The notes: a model not told the origin generated them from the letters alone. 64,000 nt of DNA from Campylobacterota bacterium (GCA_030152305.1 JASKOM010000002.1:186001-250000); one strand, 5' to 3'; positions 23,196-31,700 are shown, counted from the stretch's first letter. Program-made: numbers and translations.

Positions 23196-24089
23196 TTAAT
23201 AATTTTCTCTGAAAAGAGGTTCGTTTAACTCTTTTTTTACTTCAGGTTGAATAACCGAATGATTAATTCCAAATTTTTTTAATATTAGTTCTATTTCAGT
23301 AATTATTTTTTCTGTTTCTAAGATTGATAAATTTTTTTCTAAAGTTAAATGAGTATAAAAAAATGAATGTCGTGGAGATGGTTCGATGAGGTGGGCATGA
23401 TGCAAACCATGAACATTATTAATTTTTATAATTTCATGTTCAATTTCTTCGATATCAATAGAATGATGAATATCCATTAAAGATCGAAAACTTATTATTA
23501 CTAATGGCAAAGTTGCAAATATAATATAAACAGAAAATAAAATACCTAATAATTTATCAATAATATAAATATTAAAAAAATAAATCATGAATCCGCCAAT
23601 AATAACAGCAAGAGACAATAATGAATCGCCTAAAAAATGTAAATATGCAGAACGAATATTTAAGTCTTTTTTATTTTCTTGAAGATTTTGCAAAATATAG
23701 GCACTTAGTCCATTTGCAATAAGAGCAATAACAGCTACAAACATAATAGTTTTTCCATCAACAATTTCATTATTTATTTGATCTGAAAAAAATATCATAG
23801 ATAGTGATTCGTATAAAACAAAACTCATTGTAATAATTAATAATGTTGAATTTACAAATGTTGCCATCATTTCGGCTCGAATATAACCAAAACTATTTTT
23901 ACTTGTTGCTCCACGAGTTGCAAACAAAGAAGCTAAAAATGAGATTATTATCGAAATAATATCTCCAAAATTATGTAATGCATCTGTAATTAATGCCACA
24001 GAATTAGAAATAAGTCCGAAAATAATCTCAACAACAACAATGAGAATATTTAAAAGAACAATAAAAAGAAATTTTGTTGTTTTTGACAT
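23196..24089 (-). CDS. cation diffusion facilitator (CzcD-like)
   Basis: ALITDALHNFGDIISIIISFLASLFATR; six TM pattern. Confidence 0.9.
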   Translation of the reverse strand: MSKTTKFLFIVLLNILIVVVEIIFGLISNSVALITDALHNFGDIISIIISFLASLFATRGATSKNSFGYIRAEMMATFVNSTLLIITMSFVLYESLSMIFFSDQINNEIVDGKTIMFVAVIALIANGLSAYILQNLQENKKDLNIRSAYLHFLGDSLLSLAVIIGGFMIYFFNIYIIDKLLGILFSVYIIFATLPLVIISFRSLMDIHHSIDIEEIEHEIIKINNVHGLHHAHLIEPSPRHSFFYTHLTLEKNLSILETEKIITEIELILKKFGINHSVIQPEVKKELNEPLFRENY

Positions 24090-24189
24090 ATAAAAAAATC
24101 CTTAAAAAAATTTTAATATCTCATTTTACAACAACAAACATCTTGATAGATAAAATCATGTCAATCAAATTGACTGAAAAACTTTGTGA

Positions 24190-24299
24190 TTAAGCTGTAA
24201 TAGCTTTCAATTCACTGTAAGCCCAATTAACTAACTTACTTTTTTCTTCCATTTCCATTTTGATATAAATATTTGCACTTTGATATTTATCTGTTGGAA
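24190..24299 (-). pseudogene. possible C-terminal gene remnant abutting the CRISPR array
   Basis: Open frame ...LPTDKYQSANIYIKMEMEEKSKLVNWAYSELKAITA* ends at 24190; no start outside the array. Confidence 0.35.
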
Positions 24300-24534
24300 G
24301 TTCAGTGATCCCTATAAGGGTATGAGAATGGGGGTGGGTATACCCCCGGCCTCTTCGGCCTACCTCAGTTCAGTGATCCCTATAAGGGTATGAGAATATT
24401 CTCTCAAGATACAACAGAGAAACTTGGAGAAATTGGTTCAGTGATCCCTATAAGGGTATGAGAATCTCTGTGAAAGAGATACCGTATTTGTGATAATGGA
24501 CGGAGTTCAGTGATCCCTATAAGGGTATGAGAAT
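24300..24534. CRISPR. CRISPR array: 4 identical 30-nt repeats GTTCAGTGATCCCTATAAGGGTATGAGAAT, spacers of 38, 38 and 39 nt
   Basis: Repeats at 24300-24329, 24368-24397, 24436-24465, 24505-24534; internal CCCT-ATA-AGGG dyad; cas1/cas2 nearby. Confidence 0.95.
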
Positions 24535-24717
24535 CCTGTTTTTCTCGATAAAACTGATGTTTTGATTTTACAAACTTCCTTAAGTTTTGCTTAGAAAAAG
24601 ATGAAAATCTTTTAAAATACCGATAAAATCAATATATTGTCTCTTTTGAATTATAATCTATTTTTATTATTTTTTATAACCCTTTTGACGAGTGGAATTG
24701 TATATAATTTTATCTTA

Positions 24718-24761
24718 AAACAAACTTAATGATAAAATCTTTTTTTTTATTAAGTTTGTTT
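24718..24761. repeat. inverted repeat AAACAAACTTAAT / ATTAAGTTTGTTT
   Basis: Perfect 13-bp arms in the AT-rich region between array and 24998 gene. Confidence 0.6.
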
Positions 24762-24830
24762 ATAAAAAATATAGCTAAAAAAATTTATTGAAATAAATAT
24801 ATTAAATCTTGAACAAAATCAAAAACGAAA

Positions 24831-24940
24831 TCATGCATGACTTTTTTTAACGATAAAAACAGTGTTTTTATTTGTATATTATAATTAATAATTATTATTT
24901 TACACTGTTTTTATGACTCAAAAAATGAGATCATGCATGA
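24831..24940. repeat. nested dyad: two copies of palindrome TCATGCATGA flanking inverted repeat ATAAAAACAGTGT/ACACTGTTTTTAT
   Basis: Palindromes at 24831-24840 and 24931-24940; IR arms 24853-24865 and 24902-24914. Confidence 0.7.
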
Positions 24941-24997
24941 AAATTTTGCACTATTTTTATTATTTAACAGTTATACAAACTATTCATTTTTATAATT

Positions 24998-25963
24998 TTA
25001 GTCAATACCGTTAAATCGCCTAATTAAATCTTCGACTTCTGGAATATTTCGTAAATATTTTAAAAGATATACATTTTTTTCTTTTAATGGATGTCGAATA
25101 ACAAGTTGATCATCGATAAAAGAGTAATAACCACCGCTAGAAATCTCACCAACTCGAGAAAATTGAATAGTGCCGTTCTCATTAATGCGAATTGGTCGGA
25201 ATCCTAGATCATATCTTAACTCTTCTATAATTTCATAAGAAATATTTTCTTGAATATATTCCCTAAATTGATTATTTGAACTTTGTTCATTATAAACTAC
25301 TTGATGAACGGGTTGAGAATTTTGAATTCTATTTGATGAAAGCCTATTTTGATTAAATTTATTTTGAAAAAATCGCGGAATATTCGAGCCTTCGTTCCAA
25401 CCAATAATATCAGCTTCGCGATTCAAAGGAGCTTGATAACCAGCGAAATTTTTCATCGAAACATCAAGATTAAACTCATCAAAAATTTCTTCGCGAAGTG
25501 TTGCATCAATAGTTTCAAGAACATAACCAATAATATCACTATTAAATTCGATATCAACAAACAAAAGCCCTTTTAAATTAAAAACTTTTTCACCGTTTTC
25601 TTTTATTTTGCCAAACGAACGGCTTTTATAAATTACAAATTTATAATCATTATTTTTCATAACTTCAACAATATTATGAGCTGTTTGTTCGTTATAAATA
25701 TTATCAAAATCAAGAAAAACATAATCTAATTTATTAACTAAATGATTTTGCAAATGAGCTTGATCTCTCAAAGTTCGAACACTTCGTTGAAGTGGATAAT
25801 TTAAAATAAATTCATTTGCAATTAAAACACCGACTTGCAAAATCAAATCGATAAAATCAGAATCATCAATATCAACATTATAAAAATCAAAAGCATGATC
25901 TTCACGATATGGATAAATCACTTTGTCTTTAACATAACTTCCACGAAATGCTGTAAAAATCAT
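24998..25963 (-). CDS. cas1-linked protein, putative archaeo-eukaryotic primase (AEP)-like/prim-pol
   Basis: 13 bp after cas1 stop; SD aaggaag before ATG 25963; LDYVFLDFDN (DxD-like), FVIYKSRSF...KGLLFVDI, GWNEGSNIPRFF; AEP call is by eye only. Confidence 0.4.
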   Translation of the reverse strand: MIFTAFRGSYVKDKVIYPYREDHAFDFYNVDIDDSDFIDLILQVGVLIANEFILNYPLQRSVRTLRDQAHLQNHLVNKLDYVFLDFDNIYNEQTAHNIVEVMKNNDYKFVIYKSRSFGKIKENGEKVFNLKGLLFVDIEFNSDIIGYVLETIDATLREEIFDEFNLDVSMKNFAGYQAPLNREADIIGWNEGSNIPRFFQNKFNQNRLSSNRIQNSQPVHQVVYNEQSSNNQFREYIQENISYEIIEELRYDLGFRPIRINENGTIQFSRVGEISSGGYYSFIDDQLVIRHPLKEKNVYLLKYLRNIPEVEDLIRRFNGID

Positions 25964-25976
25964 TGTCTTCCTTTTA

Positions 25977-26945
25977 TTAATAAACAAATGGCTTATAAGT
26001 TTCGCCACCTTCAATATATGCTCTCAATTTATTTACTTCAATTCTTATTCGATCTCGCCAACTTATGCCGTCGAAAGTTTCTGATAATTTTTTTGCAATT
26101 TGAATTTCAACTTTTTTAATGCCGTCTCGAGAGAAACGAAAATTACTGTCAAAATCTGAAGCATCTATTAATCTACTATTTAATAATTCAAAAATAATAT
26201 TATCAGCAATAATTGGCTTAAAAATTTCTGCAATATCTAAATGCAATGAAAATTCTCGTTCATTTGTTTCATGTAAAAAACTAACTCGAGGATCAAGTTT
26301 TGTTTTAAAAATTTCGTGCAAAGTAACCGTGTAAACTCGTGTATTTAAATAAGAAATCAATGAATTAATATTATCTCGAGGTGGTCGTTTGCTTCGTTCT
26401 ACAAAATTAAATTCTCGCTGATTATTAATAATATGATTCCAACATTGATAATAACCTTTTTTAAAATATCCTTCAAAGCCCATTAATTGCTCGATATTTT
26501 CGCTATTTTTTATAAATTCAAGTGGTTTTTCTCTAAAAAACTTTATTCCAAATCGTTCGCAATTATTAGCTGAATTATGCAAAGACCCAACTATAAAACT
26601 TTTTGCAATAAATAATCTTTTTCGACTATTTAATAAAGTTTTAACTTGCTCAACAAGAATATTTCCATCTTTTAATATTCGTTCTTCTGAAAATGGTTGA
26701 AAAGTGCCTCGAAAATAATTTTGCTGAAATATATGAAGTGTTATATTTTCACGACTCAAAACAGAAAGAACTTTTGTATCAAGATGAACATGAGATAAAA
26801 TATAAAGTTCATCTATGCCATAAAATGGAATTCTTTCTTCTTTTGAGTCGCTTTTAAAAATGAGAGAATTATCTTTATATAATAATTCTCCGTTTGTAAT
26901 AATAAAATGAGATTTTGATCTATTTTTTACCGAAGATAAAATCAT
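25977..26945 (-). CDS. cas1: CRISPR-associated endonuclease Cas1
   Basis: KLDPRVSFLHETNEREFSLHLDIAEIFKPIIADNIIFELLN; adjacent array and cas2. Confidence 0.92.
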   Translation of the reverse strand: MILSSVKNRSKSHFIITNGELLYKDNSLIFKSDSKEERIPFYGIDELYILSHVHLDTKVLSVLSRENITLHIFQQNYFRGTFQPFSEERILKDGNILVEQVKTLLNSRKRLFIAKSFIVGSLHNSANNCERFGIKFFREKPLEFIKNSENIEQLMGFEGYFKKGYYQCWNHIINNQREFNFVERSKRPPRDNINSLISYLNTRVYTVTLHEIFKTKLDPRVSFLHETNEREFSLHLDIAEIFKPIIADNIIFELLNSRLIDASDFDSNFRFSRDGIKKVEIQIAKKLSETFDGISWRDRIRIEVNKLRAYIEGGETYKPFVY

Positions 26946-26975
26946 TCGATTTTAATTTTGATTTTGATGAGGTGA

Positions 26976-27254
26976 TTAAAATTTAAACGGTTTAATTGGT
27001 TCTATTCCGATAGGTTTTGGCTGAATTCCACCGCCATATTGACCCATTTGTCGATCCATTTTGACATCATAATTATATTTGCTCTCGAATTTGTCGTTAA
27101 ATTTTGCACCAACATCCACATTATAATTCATACGATCCGATGGATTATTTAAATCGTATTTATATCTTTGACCGCTATAACCTTGATAATCTGCTGATAA
27201 ACCAGTTGCAAAAACTAGCATTAAAGCCACGAACGATAATTTTTTTGTTTTCAT
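26976..27254 (-). CDS. small secreted protein of unknown function between cas2 and cas1
   Basis: Signal peptide MKTKKLSFVALMLVFATGLSA, then YQGYSGQRYKYDLNNPSDRMNYNVDVGAKF...QYGGGIQP. Confidence 0.65.
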   Translation of the reverse strand: MKTKKLSFVALMLVFATGLSADYQGYSGQRYKYDLNNPSDRMNYNVDVGAKFNDKFESKYNYDVKMDRQMGQYGGGIQPKPIGIEPIKPFKF

Positions 27255-27287
27255 TTTTTTAATTCTCCATTAATTTATTTTTCAAGA

Positions 27288-27566
27288 TCAAGAAAAGAAA
27301 AGATCTTCTTTGATTTCTCCAAGAATAATTTTGTTTGTAATATTTGGATTCAAAAAAGTATAAATAATTAATGAATCCAAACTGCCATCATGTTTTTCAA
27401 ATGCCTGTTCAAGCTCTTTAATAAGTTTTTGAAATTTACTTTCAAGGAGTTCGCCTTCAAAAACTGAAAACTGAACTCGATATAAATATTTTTCTGCTAT
27501 TTTTTTAACAGATCTATATAAACTTTTATTTTTATCTCGAATATCATAAAATAAAATAACTAACAA
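27288..27566 (-). CDS. cas2: CRISPR-associated protein Cas2
   Basis: MLVILFYDIRDKNKSLYRSVKKIAEKYLYRVQFSVFEGEL. Confidence 0.92.
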   Translation of the reverse strand: MLVILFYDIRDKNKSLYRSVKKIAEKYLYRVQFSVFEGELLESKFQKLIKELEQAFEKHDGSLDSLIIYTFLNPNITNKIILGEIKEDLFFS

Positions 27567-27575
27567 AATTAATAA

Positions 27576-28148
27576 TTAATTATCGTTTTTAACGACCTCA
27601 TCGTAATTACTAATCATTGTTAATTGATCTAAATTATCATCATCGTTAGTTTTATCATCTTGATTATTAAGATATTGATCGATATCGATAAAACCAGAAG
27701 CGATTTGTCGTAATTCTCGAGAAGAACTATTATAAAAAGATGCGATTTCAACACGAATACCCATTTTTCGTAATTCTCTAACAAGAGGAATAAAATCGCC
27801 ATCACCAGAAACAATAACGATAATATCAGGTTTATTCGAAGTAGCAACTCGCATAATATCCATTGTCATTTCAACAGCAAAGTTACATTTATAGCTATTA
27901 CCAGAAATAACACCAATTTTCGAAGTAACAAGAAAACCGCTATTAGCTAAGTCTTCAATTTCGCGATCAGCTGAATGTTCAGATCGAGGATCTTTAGGAA
28001 CATAAGCAAAAGCACCAGTTAAGAATCTACCTTCATCTAACGAAACGAGAAAATCATTTAATAATAAATTGTAATCTAGTTTATAACCAGACATTCGAGC
28101 CGAAGAATTGATATTCGCATAATCTAAAAAGAGTTGAACATTTTCCAT
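27576..28148 (-). CDS. NYN/LabA-type (DUF88) putative nuclease
   Basis: VQLFLDYANI, KPDIIVIVSGDGDFIPLVRELRKMGIRVEI. Confidence 0.85.
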   Translation of the reverse strand: MENVQLFLDYANINSSARMSGYKLDYNLLLNDFLVSLDEGRFLTGAFAYVPKDPRSEHSADREIEDLANSGFLVTSKIGVISGNSYKCNFAVEMTMDIMRVATSNKPDIIVIVSGDGDFIPLVRELRKMGIRVEIASFYNSSSRELRQIASGFIDIDQYLNNQDDKTNDDDNLDQLTMISNYDEVVKNDN

Positions 28149-28187
28149 TTTATTTTTATCCTTTAATTAATTTAATAAATTTTATAT

Positions 28188-29564
28188 TTAAAGAGTGCAA
28201 GTTCCACATAATAATCTTCTATTTGCAACACTTTCGTGATCTTCATAAATAGACGGAACAAAATTATTTTCAAAAACAGTAATTATTTGATGTTTTGTTT
28301 TTTCAACAAATTGATTAACAATAGTATTTACAGTTAATTGACCCAAGATAGAATTCAATGTTTTAACGGCAGGTTCTTTAACAGTTTTGCCATCGACATA
28401 TCCTTTTTTCTCAAGTTGATTTGAAATATCAGCACCAGCTGATTGTCGTTCATGAGCAATTTTTATATGATTTAATCGTTTTAAACAATGCAAACATACT
28501 TGATCGCCCATTCTAACAGTTATGATTTCACCGCTTTCATCTTCGATTTTACCATCACGAACAGTTATATTAACTCCAATCGATATAAAAGGCACAAAAT
28601 ATTTAAAAGCCAAATCTTGAGCTTTAGCTCTGCTTGAATGATTATCTGTTGCCATTATTATCCAATCAGAAAGAGCGATTATCTCTTCAACTTTTTTATC
28701 ATGAATATCATTTCGAAATGATGATATTTTGGCTTTTGGATTGATATTTTTTAAATGTTTTGATACGACATCAACTTTATAACTTTTATTTACGGCATCT
28801 ATATAATAGGCACCAACGATTCTGTTCATATTAGAAACTTCTAAATAATCATTGTCGATGAGGTTAATTCGCTGAAAACCCATGTGAATTAAACTTTCAG
28901 CAATAACTGAACCAGTTCCACCAGAGCCAACAATAGAAATAGTGGTATCACCAGCGATTTTTCTCATATTATCAAGCCCTAAAGCTAAAACTCCACGATT
29001 AAACATTTCACCGTCAAAAAAAACATCTGAACCTTTAAAATCAGAAGATTTAATATTTTCAGAAATTAATTGAGTTTTTATTTCAGCAAATGAAGCTCGA
29101 GATTCAAATCTAGATTTTTTATTATTTTTAATTTCGATGTTATTCCAGATTCTTGCAGAATATTCTGTTTGAGAAAAAACGATAGAACCGTAATAAAAAT
29201 CAAAATTATCAATTAAAAACCGATGAAAATTAATTTCATCGCGATCATCAACACCAGAAAAAGAAACAAAAGCTTTAGCAAACGGATGAGTATGAACATC
29301 GATAATAGAATCTACATCATAACGATTTTGAAGTTCCTTTAAAGTATTGATTATAAAAATTTCACTCATTCGCAAAAAAGTAATTGATTGATTAACATAT
29401 TCATCTTTTGATGGATATCGAACATCTCGAACTGTAAAAATTTCATTTCCACCGATTTTTTCTCGTTTTGCAAGAAGAACAGCAAAAGCTTCTTTTGATA
29501 AATCAGCAAGTAAATTTTCACGGAGACTATTTAAAGCTCCGTTTTGAAATTTAATTAAATTCAT
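28188..29564 (-). CDS. JAB (JAMM) peptidase fused to E1-like (ThiF) adenylyltransferase
   Basis: JAMM-like VHTHPFAKAFVSFSGVDDRDE; E1 SIVGSGGTGSVIAESLIHMGFQRINLIDNDYLEVSNMNR. Confidence 0.88.
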   Translation of the reverse strand: MNLIKFQNGALNSLRENLLADLSKEAFAVLLAKREKIGGNEIFTVRDVRYPSKDEYVNQSITFLRMSEIFIINTLKELQNRYDVDSIIDVHTHPFAKAFVSFSGVDDRDEINFHRFLIDNFDFYYGSIVFSQTEYSARIWNNIEIKNNKKSRFESRASFAEIKTQLISENIKSSDFKGSDVFFDGEMFNRGVLALGLDNMRKIAGDTTISIVGSGGTGSVIAESLIHMGFQRINLIDNDYLEVSNMNRIVGAYYIDAVNKSYKVDVVSKHLKNINPKAKISSFRNDIHDKKVEEIIALSDWIIMATDNHSSRAKAQDLAFKYFVPFISIGVNITVRDGKIEDESGEIITVRMGDQVCLHCLKRLNHIKIAHERQSAGADISNQLEKKGYVDGKTVKEPAVKTLNSILGQLTVNTIVNQFVEKTKHQIITVFENNFVPSIYEDHESVANRRLLCGTCTL

Positions 29565-29573
29565 AATAAAAAA

Positions 29574-30290
29574 TTAATCGTGGCTTTCTAAGACTTCAGC
29601 AATTAATTTAAAATATGTCCAGATATTATCACCTTGATTCCAATCACCCCGTTGTTTAATTGGAGCAGGATTCCATTGACCAGCAGGAACATAAACACAA
29701 TACCATTTCCAACCATAAGAAAGCGGTTCTTTATCAGCTTCGTGATATGCCGCATTAAAAAAATGACCATTTGCTGATTCAGGAATATCAGCTTTCATAT
29801 AAAAACCAATTGGTGGTTCCGATGGATAATTATCAGGAAATTTAATTAATAACGGTGTTGTTTTTGCAATATGATGCCAATTTTGTGGGAGTTTATAAGT
29901 TGGAACAACCATCCAGTTTGCACCTTCTTCATCAAAAGTAATACCATCTCTGAATAATTTCGAAGCAATATCATAAACTTGTTCAGTAATAATATTTTTG
30001 GAAATATGAGTTCTATTGCCTGTAAAAGTTGAACCTTTTGTTCGATCTGGAATTGAGCTAATTTTGCCGTTTTTGCCTGTTAATTCATCAACATAATATA
30101 ATTTGTTTTCATCGATCGTTTTAAAACTTTTACCAGAACCTGAAGTATTTTCGATAATTGCTCGTCGTCCTGCTTTGCCACCAGTTGCCATTTGTTTAAC
30201 TTCACTACCTTTTATGTAACCACCTGCATTTGGAACTGCTACTCGTTTTCCGTTTATAATCGCCGTTGATCCGTATGGATTATTTGCCAT
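29574..30290 (-). CDS. prokaryotic E2-like (Prok-E2_E-like) protein, N-terminal region possibly ubiquitin-like
   Basis: WMVVPTYKLPQNWHHIAKTTPLLIKFPDNYPSEPPIGFYM...GWKWYCVYVPAGQWNPA; followed by JAB-E1. Confidence 0.65.
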   Translation of the reverse strand: MANNPYGSTAIINGKRVAVPNAGGYIKGSEVKQMATGGKAGRRAIIENTSGSGKSFKTIDENKLYYVDELTGKNGKISSIPDRTKGSTFTGNRTHISKNIITEQVYDIASKLFRDGITFDEEGANWMVVPTYKLPQNWHHIAKTTPLLIKFPDNYPSEPPIGFYMKADIPESANGHFFNAAYHEADKEPLSYGWKWYCVYVPAGQWNPAPIKQRGDWNQGDNIWTYFKLIAEVLESHD

Positions 30291-30379
30291 TTTTATTTTT
30301 CCTATTTATTTTATTTGTATTTTTTTCTATTCATGACGAAATTATAAATTATAGCTTTGTCAAGTTATGTCTAAAAAAA

Positions 30380-30859
30380 TCAAGTTTTGCTAAATTTATT
30401 AAATAAAAATTGACCAGATGTTGAAGTGATTACAATAATTCCAGCAACAATTTGCCATTGTTCTTGAAAAAGAAATAAACTTCCTAAGATTCCAACAAAA
30501 CTACCAAAATAAACACCATTAAATTTTGATAATTTTCCTAACAAATTGACCTCATCGCTTTTAACATTTGAAGAATAAGCTTGGCTATTTTTCTTTTTAG
30601 CTTTTTCAACATTTAAAAGTTCTGTTAAATGTTGTATTTGTTTAGCCTGTTGATTAATTAAATCTATTTGTTGATTAGTTTGAGCGATCGCTGTTCCCTT
30701 TTCACTTTTTAATCTATCTCGTTCAGCTTTTAATTGATCTCGTTGAACACAACAATCTCCTGAATTACTTTGAGCTTATTTATTTTGAGCTTGAGGCTGT
30801 TTTGACTCTTGTTTAGGTTTATTCTGATTTGTGAACTCATTTGCATGAGGAACTCCCAT
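30380..30859 (-). pseudogene. coiled-coil + C-terminal membrane protein interrupted by one in-frame TAA (30776-30778); absent from the ORF track
   Basis: MGVPHANEFTNQNKPKQESKQPQAQNK*AQSNSGDCCVQRDQLKAERDRLK...KFNGVYFGSFVGILGSLFLFQEQWQIVAGIIVITSTSGQFLFNKFSKT*. Confidence 0.75.
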
Positions 30860-30875
30860 TTTTCTTCCTTGTGTT

Positions 30876-31700
30876 TTAAATAAAAATCTCTGTTTTTGGT
30901 AAAAGTTGCATTATATTTTTCTTTTGTTTGTTAGAAATAGATGTATTGCAAATAAATAATCTTTTTAAATTTTTTAAATTAATTATCGAATCAGGTAATT
31001 TATTTATTTTGCTACCCGACAAATCTAATTCGTTTAATTTTGTAAGTTTGTCAATCGATTCTGGTAATTCTGTAATTTGACTTTGCCATAAATATAATTT
31101 TTCCAGTTTTGCAAGATTAATTATAGAATTTGGCAATTCTTGTATAGAGGTTTTCCATAAGTAAATTTGTTCTAATTTGCTGAAATTACCTATAAAATTT
31201 GGCAAGTTTTTTATTTTACTGCCACCTAAAGAAATTATTTTTAAATTAGAGAAATCACTAATAAATGGTGGCAAGGTTTCTATTTTGCTATATTTTAAAT
31301 TTAATTTTTTTAATTGTTTGAGAGCATCATAAGTTTTGGGCAAATATAATTTATTTGTATCGGACCATTTAATTATTTGAGTTGTCCAATCAAAATTTTT
31401 ATTTAAAGACGAATTATCAAATTGTCGCAATAATTCAAGTAATTCTTTTGCATGTTGAATGCCTAAATTATAATGATTGTCTCGCAAAATTTCATGATCA
31501 TGAGCCATTGTATTTCGAAATTCTCGAAAATAATGTAATTTTTCGATGACTGTTATTGGCAATATATTTTTCAAATTATTTATATTTTTATAAAAAATAT
31601 TTGTTGCTTTATCGCCATTGAGTTTTTTAACAAGATTTTCTATTTGAGTAGCTAAATTAACACCTTGACCTATTTTGCTATACACAAGATCTTCACTCAC
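30876..31700 (-). CDS. HEPN-like N-terminus + leucine-rich repeats
   Basis: FREFRNTMAHDH (R-X4-H), then repeats L..L.LSGSKINKLPDSI. Confidence 0.65.
   Translation of the reverse strand: MSEDLVYSKIGQGVNLATQIENLVKKLNGDKATNIFYKNINNLKNILPITVIEKLHYFREFRNTMAHDHEILRDNHYNLGIQHAKELLELLRQFDNSSLNKNFDWTTQIIKWSDTNKLYLPKTYDALKQLKKLNLKYSKIETLPPFISDFSNLKIISLGGSKIKNLPNFIGNFSKLEQIYLWKTSIQELPNSIINLAKLEKLYLWQSQITELPESIDKLTKLNELDLSGSKINKLPDSIINLKNLKRLFICNTSISNKQKKNIMQLLPKTEIFI

Noticed and set aside
24300-24534. CRISPR repeats as a repeated coding motif (SHTLIGITEL)
   Set aside because: Repeat-plus-spacer unit of 68-69 nt does not keep one frame and spacers are unrelated, so a CRISPR array fits better.
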